Assembly (NCBI RefSeq): GCF_030269485.1
Contig: NZ_BSTL01000004.1
Span: 186,001-250,000, forward strand
Length of the DNA: 64,000 nt
Source of the DNA: Actinoplanes sp. NBRC 103695
GTDB taxonomy: Bacteria; Actinomycetota; Actinomycetes; Mycobacteriales; Micromonosporaceae
Reading direction: 5' to 3'
This document shows, one piece after another, positions 48,569 through 55,300 of this stretch. Made by a program: the position numbers and the translations under genes. Within the stretch, counting starts at the first letter, position 1. Each line of letters opens with the position of its first letter. The notes below the pieces were generated by a model. That model had not been told where the DNA came from. It made no database searches and saw only the letters and a list, made by a program, of their open reading frames with translations.

Positions 48569-50140
48569 CTACTTTCCGGGGTGGAGGCGGAGCCAGACGG
48601 CCGTGTCCGGCGGCAGCAGGGTGCCGTCGAGCGGGCCGCTGGCCAGCAGGCAGGAGTGATGGTCCGGCAGGGGGACGGGTGCGCCGGACATGTTGAGCAC
48701 ACTCGCGAAGCCGGGTCCGCGGGTGTAGGCGAGCACTCCCGGCGCGGCGTCCAGCCACGCCATCGTGCTCCGATGCAGGCCCTCTTCCCGGCGGCGCAGG
48801 TGGATCGCCGCGCGGTAGAGCTCCAGCATCGAACTCGGGTCGCCGGTCTGGGCCTGGACCGTGCGGTCCTTCCATTCGGCGGGTTGGGGCAGCCACGGCG
48901 TGCCGGTGCTGAACCCGAAGGGCTGTTCGTCGCCGGACCAGGGGAGCGGCACCCGGCAGCCGTCGCGGGAGTGGCCGCGCCGCCCCCACATCGGGTCGGC
49001 GAACTCCTCGGGCGGGATGTTCTCGTTCTCCCACAGGCCCAGCTCGTCGCCCTGGTAGACGTAGGCGGAGCCGGGCAGCGACAGGGACAGCAGCGCGGCG
49101 GCGCGGGCCCGGCGGGTGCCGAGTTCCAGGTCGACCGGGGTGCCGTCGAGGTTCTCCTCGAAGCTGAAGGTGGTCTTCTCCCGGCCGTAGCGGGTGACGT
49201 GCCGGGTGACGTCGTGGTTGGACAGCACCCAGGTGGGCGGCGCCCCGATCGTCGCGTGCGCGTCGAGGGTCCGGTCGATGCACTCCCGCATCAGGGTGGG
49301 ATCCCAGGCACAGCCGAGGAAGTCGAAGTTGAACGCCGCGTGCAGTTCGTCCGGCCGCAGATAGCGAGCGAACCGGTCGACCTCCGGCATCCACACCTCG
49401 CCGATCAGGGCGCGGTCGTCGTACTCGTCGGCCACCCGCCGCCAGGCCCGGTAGACGTCGTGCACGCCGTCGAGGTCGTGGAACGGGTGCGGCTGCCCGT
49501 CGACGACCTCCGGGAAGGTGGTGTCCTTGAGCAGCAGCGCCGCCGAGTCGATCCGGATGCCGTCGACGCCCCGGTCGAACCAGAATCGCAGGATGCTCTC
49601 GAACTCGGCCCGCACGTCCGGGTGCTCCCAGTTGAGGTCGGGTTGCTCCGGGGTGAAGAGGTGCAGGTACCAGGATCCGTCGGGTGTCTGCGTCCAGGTC
49701 GTCCCGCCGAACTCGCCGGTCCAGCTGGTCGGCATCTCGGTACCGGGCCGGAACCAGAAGTACTCGCGTTCCTTCGCGGAAGGGTCGGCGAGGGCGGCCT
49801 TGAACCACGGGTGAGCAGAAGAGATGTGGTTGGGGACGATGTCGACGATCATCCGGATCCCGGCCTCGTGCGCCTCGGTGATCAGCGCCTCCGCCCCGGC
49901 GAGCGTGCCGAAGACGGGGTCGATGTCGCGGAAGTCGGCCACGTCGTAGCCGGCGTCGGCCATCGGGGACGGGTACCAGGGGCTCATCCAGATGGCGTCC
50001 ACCCCGAGGTCGCGCAGGTGGTGCAGGTGGGCGCGGATGCCGTCGATGTCGCCGACGCCGTCACCGTCGGCGTCCGCGAAGCTGCGCGGGTAGATCTGGT
50101 AGATCACCGCGTCGCGCCACCACTGGTTTTGGTCAGCCAC
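48569..50140 (-). CDS. GH13 alpha-glucosidase (oligosaccharide-type)
   Basis: Cytoplasmic enzyme of 523 residues that cleaves alpha-linked gluco-oligosaccharides. It has no signal peptide. GH13 regions are clear: DIVPNHIS (region I), GVDGIRIDSAALLL with the nucleophile Asp (II), LIGEVWMPE with the acid/base Glu (III) and VLSNHDVTRH (IV). QIYPRSFADADGDGVGDIDGI is typical of the GH13 oligo-1,6-/alpha-glucosidase branch. The start is GTG 50140 with AGAGG 5 bases upstream. In this operon it would digest imported nigero- or malto-type oligosaccharides made by GH87. Confidence 0.92.
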   Translation of the reverse strand: MADQNQWWRDAVIYQIYPRSFADADGDGVGDIDGIRAHLHHLRDLGVDAIWMSPWYPSPMADAGYDVADFRDIDPVFGTLAGAEALITEAHEAGIRMIVDIVPNHISSAHPWFKAALADPSAKEREYFWFRPGTEMPTSWTGEFGGTTWTQTPDGSWYLHLFTPEQPDLNWEHPDVRAEFESILRFWFDRGVDGIRIDSAALLLKDTTFPEVVDGQPHPFHDLDGVHDVYRAWRRVADEYDDRALIGEVWMPEVDRFARYLRPDELHAAFNFDFLGCAWDPTLMRECIDRTLDAHATIGAPPTWVLSNHDVTRHVTRYGREKTTFSFEENLDGTPVDLELGTRRARAAALLSLSLPGSAYVYQGDELGLWENENIPPEEFADPMWGRRGHSRDGCRVPLPWSGDEQPFGFSTGTPWLPQPAEWKDRTVQAQTGDPSSMLELYRAAIHLRRREEGLHRSTMAWLDAAPGVLAYTRGPGFASVLNMSGAPVPLPDHHSCLLASGPLDGTLLPPDTAVWLRLHPGK

Positions 50141-50199
50141 AGCTACCTCTTTCTGTTTTTGAGCGCACGGGGCCTGGGAAAAAGCACATTGAGAGCAGA

Positions 50200-51168
50200 T
50201 CAGCCCTTCATGGACCCCGCGGAGAGTCCGCCGATGATGCTGCGCTGGAAGATCAAAAAGATGACGATCATGGGTACGGAGGCGATGACGAGCCCCGCCA
50301 TGAACTCGGTCTGCGGCACCTGGCTGGTGTTGGCGAGCCGGGCCAGCGCCACGCTCAGCGTCTGTTTCTCCGGGTCCTGCAGTACCAGCAGCGGCCAGAG
50401 GAAGTCCTTCCAGATGCCGATGATCGCGAAGATCGACACCACGCCGAGGACGGGGCGGGACAGTGGCAGCACGATCGACCAGAGCACCCGCAGCCGGCCC
50501 GCGCCGTCGATCGACGCGGCGTCCAGCAGGTCGTTGGGGATCTGGTCGAAGAACCGCTTGAGCACGTACACGTTGAAGGCGTTGGCGGCGGCCGGCAGCC
50601 AGAGCGCCCACGGGGTGTTGAGCAGGTTCCAGCCGAAGATCGGCAGGTCGGCGACCGTCAGGTAGGCGGGCACGAGCAGCGCCGACGCGGGCAGCATCAG
50701 GCTGGCGAGCATGCCGCCGAGGACGATCCTGCTGAAGATCGGCCGGAGCTTGCTCAGCGCGTACGCGGCGGTGACGTCGACGACCAGCTGGATCAGCCAG
50801 CCGCCGAGCGCGTAGAACGCGGTGTTCAGGAAGAACTTGCCCATCCGCATGTTGGTCCAGGCGGTGGCGTAGTTCTCCGGGTGCCAGGACGCCGGCAGCA
50901 CGATCGCCTTGCCCTCGGCGAGCTGGGCCGGCGTCTGCAGCGCGCTGGCGGCCATCCACCACATCGGATAGAGGAAGGCCCCCGCGAACAGCAGCATGGT
51001 GACGGTGACCGCCACCAGATAGGCGACCCGGTGACGCTTCAGATCAATGGCGGAGATGAGCGTACGGGTGCCGGCGGCGTGTTGCCGGGTGCGGCGCTTG
51101 CGGCCCGGGCCGGGCGGGGTGGCGGCCACCTCGGTGAGCGCCTGCGGTGGTGGGGCGGTGAGCGTCAT
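50200..51168 (-). CDS. Sugar ABC transporter permease (MalG-like)
   Basis: Membrane subunit of 322 residues. Six helices follow a basic N-terminal tail of about 45 residues. The coupling loop reads LLDAASIDGAGRLRVLWSIVLPLSRPVL, the EAA motif of the carbohydrate CUT1 family, and the protein ends IIGGLSAGSMKG as MalG-type subunits do. ATG 51168 has AGGAG about 7 bases upstream. It lies 11 bases after the partner permease. Confidence 0.93.
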   Translation of the reverse strand: MTLTAPPPQALTEVAATPPGPGRKRRTRQHAAGTRTLISAIDLKRHRVAYLVAVTVTMLLFAGAFLYPMWWMAASALQTPAQLAEGKAIVLPASWHPENYATAWTNMRMGKFFLNTAFYALGGWLIQLVVDVTAAYALSKLRPIFSRIVLGGMLASLMLPASALLVPAYLTVADLPIFGWNLLNTPWALWLPAAANAFNVYVLKRFFDQIPNDLLDAASIDGAGRLRVLWSIVLPLSRPVLGVVSIFAIIGIWKDFLWPLLVLQDPEKQTLSVALARLANTSQVPQTEFMAGLVIASVPMIVIFLIFQRSIIGGLSAGSMKG

Positions 51169-51179
51169 GTCGGGGCTCC

Positions 51180-52070
51180 TCAGTCCGCGGACCGGGTCAG
51201 GCGCAGGTAGAGCGCGGAGAAGGCGCCCAGCACGACGAAGAGCAGGACGCTCATCGCGGCGGCCATGCCGAAGTCGTTCTGGACCTTGAACGCGTAGCGG
51301 TAGATCAGCACCATCACGGTGATCGTGTCGGGGCTGGACGTGCCGGTGAGCAGGTACGGCTCGATGAACACCTGCATGGTCGCGATGATCTGGAGCAGCA
51401 GCAGGACCAGCATGATGAAGCGCATGTGCGGGACGGTCACGTGCCGGATCCGCTGCCAGACGCTCGCCCCGTCCAGCTCGGCCGCCTCGTACAGGTCGCC
51501 GGGGATGCCCTGCAGCGCGGCCAGGTACATCAGCGTGGCGCCGCCCATGTTGGCCCAGGTGGACACCAGGACCAGTGAGATCATCGCGGTGCTGGAGCCC
51601 TGCGCCCACTGCGAGGCGGGCAGGCCGACGCCGCCCAGCAGCGTGTTGAACAGGCCGTCGCCGGGGTCGTAGAACTCACGCCAGAGCAGCACGGCGACCG
51701 CCGGCGGGAGCATCACCGGCAGGTAGACCAGGACCCGGAAGAGGCCGGTCAGGTGGCGGAACTCGTTGAGCAGGATGGCGATCACGAACGGGACCGCGTA
51801 CCCGAAGACCAGCGCGAGGCCGGTGAACTGGATGGTGTTCTTCCAGGCCGTCCAGAACAGCGGGTCGTCGAAGACCGCCCGGTAGTTGTCGAGTCCCACC
51901 CAGAACGGCGGGATCACGAAGTTGTCCTGCTGGAAGCTCAGGACCACGCCTTTGACCAGCGGGTACCACGAGAAGAACCCGAAGCAGAGCAGGCCGGCCG
52001 CGAGGAACGCGTACCCGAGGGCGTTGTCCGCCAGCCGCCGGCGCACTCGCCCCGCCGTCATTACCGCCAC
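51180..52070 (-). CDS. Sugar ABC transporter permease (MalF-like)
   Basis: Membrane subunit of 296 residues with six helices (FLAAGLLCFGFFSWYPLVKGVVLSF as the first). The coupling loop is LYEAAELDGASVWQRIRHVTVPHMRFIML, a perfect CUT1 EAA motif. It pairs with the MalG-like subunit to form the channel. GTG 52070 is preferred (AAAGG 7 bases before); ATG 52061 is possible. Confidence 0.93.
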   Translation of the reverse strand: MAVMTAGRVRRRLADNALGYAFLAAGLLCFGFFSWYPLVKGVVLSFQQDNFVIPPFWVGLDNYRAVFDDPLFWTAWKNTIQFTGLALVFGYAVPFVIAILLNEFRHLTGLFRVLVYLPVMLPPAVAVLLWREFYDPGDGLFNTLLGGVGLPASQWAQGSSTAMISLVLVSTWANMGGATLMYLAALQGIPGDLYEAAELDGASVWQRIRHVTVPHMRFIMLVLLLLQIIATMQVFIEPYLLTGTSSPDTITVMVLIYRYAFKVQNDFGMAAAMSVLLFVVLGAFSALYLRLTRSAD

Positions 52071-52138
52071 CGTGCTGCCTTTCTTTCAGGATGGGGGAGG
52101 GCCGCCGGCGGATTCGGCGTCCGCCGGCGGCCCGGGTC

Positions 52139-53491
52139 TCACTTGACGCTCTGCAGGATCTGGTTGACCTGCGTCTCCGCGTCGGTGAGCAGCTTCGCCG
52201 GATCGGCGTTCTTGTCGGTCAGCACCTTCTGCATGGCGACGTCGAGCACGGCGTAGATCTGCTGGGCGTTCGGCGGCTCGAGCTTGACCGGGATCTTGCT
52301 CATGCTCGCCACGAACGGCGCGTAGTTGGCCTGCGGGACGTTCGCGTACTGCTTGTCCGAGGCCGCCTGCTTCTCCGCGGCCGCGCCGGTGAAGATGGCC
52401 GGCTCGGGCAGGCCGACCGGCTGCTTGGTCTCACTGGACCATTTGTTCTCCTCGGCGATCTTGTCCGCGGAGGTGAACCAGAAGGTCAGCCACTTGAGAC
52501 CGGCCCGGATCTTCTCGGGGCTCAGCCCGGCCTTGAACATGTAGCCCTCGCCGCCGCCCAGGGTGCCCTGGCCGTCCGGGATCGGGCCGAGGCCGTACGT
52601 CTCGAACTTGCCCTTGTACTGGTTGACGATGGTCGGGATGTTGTCGGCGGTGGCGACGTACATGCCGAGCTTGCCTGAGCCCATCTGGTTGAGCAGGTCG
52701 GCCCACTCGAGCAGCTGCTTCTGGCCCATCGAGTCGTCCGTCCAGCGCATGTCCTTGAGCTGCTGGAGAACCTGCTTGCCCTTGTCGTTGTTGAACGCGG
52801 CCTTCCACGCGCCGCCCTCGTTCACCGCGACGTCGCCGCCCAGCGAGTACATCTCGGCGGTGAAGTGCCAGCCGCCGGTGTTGCTCTTGCTGTAGTCGCC
52901 GTACCCGATGTTGCCGCCGCCCAGGGCGGTGATCTTCTTGGCCGCCTCGCGGACCTCGGCCCAGGTCGCCGGCGGCTGGTCCGGGTTCAGACCCGCCTTC
53001 TTGAACAGGTCCCGGTTGTAGAGCAGGCCCATCGAGTAGTTCTTGTACGGCAGCCCGTACGTCCCGCCCTTGTCGTCCTGGAAGACCTTCTGCACCTCGG
53101 GCTTGAGCTGCGAGGTGATCGGGAAGTCCTTCAGGTATTTGCTGATGTCGGACACCTGGCGCTTGGCGATCAGGCTGGCCGGGTCGGTGAAGTAGACGTA
53201 GAAGACGTCCTCGAGCTGGCCGCCGGCGAGCTTGGCGGGGAACGTCTGCGGGTCCATCTTGCCCTCGCGGACGTCCAGCTTGATGGTCGGGTTGGCCTTC
53301 TCGAACGCCGCGACGTTCTCCAGGAAGTGGTCGTGGTTCGCCTTCTCGGTGGCCGGCGGCAGGCCGTTGATGACCAGCGTGACCGGGCCGTCGGCCTTGT
53401 CCTCGCCGGCGCTGTCGTCGTTGCCGCAGGCGGCCGCCGACAGGCTGAGCCCGGCGATCAGCAGCGCGCCCAGCAGCCTCTTTCTCAGCAT
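52139..53491 (-). CDS. Sugar ABC transporter substrate-binding lipoprotein
   Basis: Membrane-anchored receptor of 450 residues. The signal ends at the lipobox SAAAC. It belongs to the SBP_bac_1 family (VTLVINGLPPATEKANHDHF, KANPTIKLDVREGKMDPQTF, KKAGLNPDQPPATWAEVREA, SAKITALGGGNIGYG-like region). It should bind alpha-gluco-oligosaccharides delivered by GH87. It is the first gene of the operon. ATG 53491 has GAGGAAGG 5-6 bases upstream. No ATPase gene is in the locus, so a shared MsiK-type ATPase encoded elsewhere is likely, as in other actinobacterial sugar importers. Confidence 0.93.
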   Translation of the reverse strand: MLRKRLLGALLIAGLSLSAAACGNDDSAGEDKADGPVTLVINGLPPATEKANHDHFLENVAAFEKANPTIKLDVREGKMDPQTFPAKLAGGQLEDVFYVYFTDPASLIAKRQVSDISKYLKDFPITSQLKPEVQKVFQDDKGGTYGLPYKNYSMGLLYNRDLFKKAGLNPDQPPATWAEVREAAKKITALGGGNIGYGDYSKSNTGGWHFTAEMYSLGGDVAVNEGGAWKAAFNNDKGKQVLQQLKDMRWTDDSMGQKQLLEWADLLNQMGSGKLGMYVATADNIPTIVNQYKGKFETYGLGPIPDGQGTLGGGEGYMFKAGLSPEKIRAGLKWLTFWFTSADKIAEENKWSSETKQPVGLPEPAIFTGAAAEKQAASDKQYANVPQANYAPFVASMSKIPVKLEPPNAQQIYAVLDVAMQKVLTDKNADPAKLLTDAETQVNQILQSVK

Positions 53492-53555
53492 GGGGAACCT
53501 TCCTCTATGTCGCGAGCGTGCTCTCATGTTTCGTAGCGGTGACGGTAATTGGTCT

Positions 53556-53574
53556 GTTCTTGTTACGCAAGAAC
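53556..53574. promoter_or_regulatory. Operator candidate for the alpha-glucan LacI regulator
   Basis: GTTCTTG, TTACG, CAAGAAC: a perfect 7-bp inverted repeat in the promoter region of the sugar-binding gene. The half-site CAAGAAC recurs twice upstream of the LacI gene at 54710-54748, which suggests one regulator for both. Confidence 0.55.
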
Positions 53575-53583
53575 TTCACTCAG

Positions 53584-53608
53584 CCACGAAAGAACTTGAC
53601 TTTCGTGG
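53584..53608. promoter_or_regulatory. Second inverted repeat upstream of the sugar operon
   Basis: CCACGAAA and TTTCGTGG are exact arms around GAACTTGAC (25 bp in all), 10 bases from the first operator. It may be another protein site or an RNA hairpin of the leader. Confidence 0.4.
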
Positions 53609-53628
53609 CGCAGCACACTTTTCCCCAC

Positions 53629-53662
53629 GAAAAAGCGGGCGGACCCATGGGGTCCGCCCGCT
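53629..53662 (-). terminator. Rho-independent terminator of the LacI gene
   Basis: AGCGGGCGGACCC and GGGTCCGCCCGCT are exact 13-bp arms with a 3-base loop. On the minus strand TTTTTC follows directly. The stem starts 21 bases after the LacI stop at 53683. Confidence 0.9.
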
Positions 53663-53682
53663 GAAGTTGATGAATGTCCTGG

Positions 53683-54684
53683 TCAGGCGACCTTTGCCGG
53701 CCCGGTGCTGCCGCGGACGACGAGTTCCGGCTCGAAGAGAAGCTCGTCCGGTTGCACCCCGGAGCCCTCGATCTGGTTGACGAGGAGGTCGACCGCCGCC
53801 TGGCCCATCATCTCGATCGGCTGCCGCACCGTGGTCAGCGGCGGATCGGTGCAGGTCATCAGCGCCGAGTCGTCGAAGCCGACCACCGACACGTCGGACG
53901 GCACGTCCAGGCCGAGCCGCCGGGCCGCCCGGATCGAACCGAGCGCCACCACGTCGGACACGCAGATCATGCCGGTGACGCCGCGCTGGATCAGCCGGCC
54001 CGCCGCCAGCCGGGCGCTCTCCATCGAGAAGTTCGTGCGCTCCACCCACTCGTCCGGGCGATCCCAGCCGGCCAGCTTGGCGACCGCGGCCAGCTTGCGG
54101 CGCGACGGCATGTGGTCCTCGGGGCCGAGCACCAGCCCGATCCGCTCGTGCCCGAGCGAGCGCAGATGCCCGTACGCCTGCTCGACGGCGACCGCGTCGT
54201 CGGTGGAGATGTGCGGGAAGCCCAGTCCGTCCACGCCGGCGTTGACCATCACCACGGGCATCCGGCGGTCCAGGAGCTGGCGGTAGTGGCCGTGCTCGGC
54301 GCCGGCCAGCGCGTACGACCCGCCGGCGAAGACCACGCCGGACACCTGGTGGTCGAGCAGCATCTCGATGTAGTCGCTCTCCGGCACGCCGCCGATCGTC
54401 CGCGCGCACAGCGCCGGCGTGAACCCGCGCTGGGCGAGGCTGGCGGTGACCACCTCGGCCAGCGCGGGGAAGATCGGGTTCTGCAGCTCGGGCAGCACCA
54501 GCCCGACCAGCCGCCCGCGCTCGCCCCGCAGCTTGGTCGGACGCTCGTAGCCGAGCACGTCGAGCGCGGTCAGCACCGACGCACGGGTCGCCTCGGAGAC
54601 GCCGCTGCGGCCGTTGAGCACTCGGCTGACAGTCGCCTCGCTGACGCCCGCTTTCTTGGCCACCTCGGCCAGTCGCTTTGTCAC
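53683..54684 (-). CDS. LacI-family regulator of the alpha-glucan locus
   Basis: Repressor of 333 residues. Residues 4-55 form the HTH and hinge (RLAEVAKKAGVSEATVSRVL, NGRSGVSEATRASVLTALDV, YERPTKLRGERGR). The ligand domain follows with LVGLVLPELQNPIFPALAEVV and SVVGFDDSALMTCTDPPLTTVRQPIEMMG, the classic late landmark. GTG 54684 is the start. It is transcribed toward the sugar operon and ends in a strong terminator. Repeated CAAGAAC sites near both promoters point to control of itself and the operon. The inducer is probably an alpha-gluco-oligosaccharide. Confidence 0.93.
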   Translation of the reverse strand: MTKRLAEVAKKAGVSEATVSRVLNGRSGVSEATRASVLTALDVLGYERPTKLRGERGRLVGLVLPELQNPIFPALAEVVTASLAQRGFTPALCARTIGGVPESDYIEMLLDHQVSGVVFAGGSYALAGAEHGHYRQLLDRRMPVVMVNAGVDGLGFPHISTDDAVAVEQAYGHLRSLGHERIGLVLGPEDHMPSRRKLAAVAKLAGWDRPDEWVERTNFSMESARLAAGRLIQRGVTGMICVSDVVALGSIRAARRLGLDVPSDVSVVGFDDSALMTCTDPPLTTVRQPIEMMGQAAVDLLVNQIEGSGVQPDELLFEPELVVRGSTGPAKVA

Positions 54685-54699
54685 GGGCGCAATCCTACG

Positions 54700-55173
54700 T
54701 CAGCGGCCTGCAAGAACTGAACGCCTCTTTGCCCTTCCTTGCAAGAACCGTCCCCACGGCTTGTAAGTGGAGAGCACCGTCGCGAAGATCATCAGGCTGG
54801 TCGACACCGCCGGCGCCACCACCAGGTTGACCCGGTCCGGCCCCTCCGGGATGCCACCCAGCTGGGGATAGAGCACCAGGGTGACGAGCAGGAGCATCAG
54901 GGTCGTCACGGCCAGCTTGACCACCACCCAGGTGTGCTTGAACAGGCCCCACGGGGTCAGCAGCGCGTTGAGCACCCCGACCAGCCAGACGACGGCGCTC
55001 AGCGGCGTGAACAGCGCCCGGCCGATTAGGCTCTGCGCCGGATAGACCAGGTCCGGATCGGCGCCGGCCAGGCCCGCGATGCCGAAGGTCAGCATCACCA
55101 GGTCGACACCGAGCCAGCCGACCGCGGTGATGACGTGGACGGTCAGGATCAGCTTTCGCATCGGCGGCTTCAT
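54700..55173 (-). CDS. DUF2269-type membrane protein
   Basis: Small membrane protein of 157 residues with four helices (LILTVHVITAVGWLGVDLVM, AQSLIGRALFTPLSAVVWLV, TWVVVKLAVTTLMLLLVTLVL, VNLVVAPAVSTSLMIFATVL). The first helix with H-V-I-T-A-V-G-W fits the DUF2269 family of predicted integral membrane proteins. Function is unknown. ATG 55173 is chosen; ATG 55161 and 55209 are in frame. The last codons contain the sites thought to control the LacI gene that follows. Confidence 0.7.
   Translation of the reverse strand: MKPPMRKLILTVHVITAVGWLGVDLVMLTFGIAGLAGADPDLVYPAQSLIGRALFTPLSAVVWLVGVLNALLTPWGLFKHTWVVVKLAVTTLMLLLVTLVLYPQLGGIPEGPDRVNLVVAPAVSTSLMIFATVLSTYKPWGRFLQGRAKRRSVLAGR
54710..54748. promoter_or_regulatory. 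Two GCAAGAAC sites upstream of the alpha-glucan LacI gene
   Basis: GCAAGAAC at 54710-54717 and CTTGCAAGAAC at 54738-54748 share the half-site with the operator at 53556-53574. They sit in the 3' end of the DUF2269 gene, just before the LacI start, so autoregulation is plausible. Confidence 0.45.
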
Positions 55174-55250
55174 GCCCGAGAGCCTGCCGGGAACGCCCGC
55201 CGGGGTCATGCCGCACACAGCGCAATCCCGCCTACGCTCCCGGGCGTAGT

Positions 55251-55275
55251 GGCCGCGTAGCGAGCGCTCGCGGCC
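55251..55275 (-). terminator. Possible terminator of the SARP gene
   Basis: GGCCGCG and CGCGGCC are exact 7-bp arms around 11 bases containing GCGAGCGCTCGC, itself a palindrome. It lies 25 bases after the SARP stop at 55301. No T-tract follows. Confidence 0.35.
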
Positions 55276-55300
55276 GCGGCGCCGCCGGTGCGGTTCACGT

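Noticed and set aside
45619..48696. Plus-strand open frame of 1025 residues
   Set aside because: It is antisense to the GH87 gene with its full domain set; its product is Arg/Val/Gly-rich and repetitive.
55260..55271. GCGAGCGCTCGC as another CebR-like box
   Set aside because: It lacks the flanking T and A of the operator and lies after the SARP stop in a GC-rich hairpin, so a terminator is likelier.
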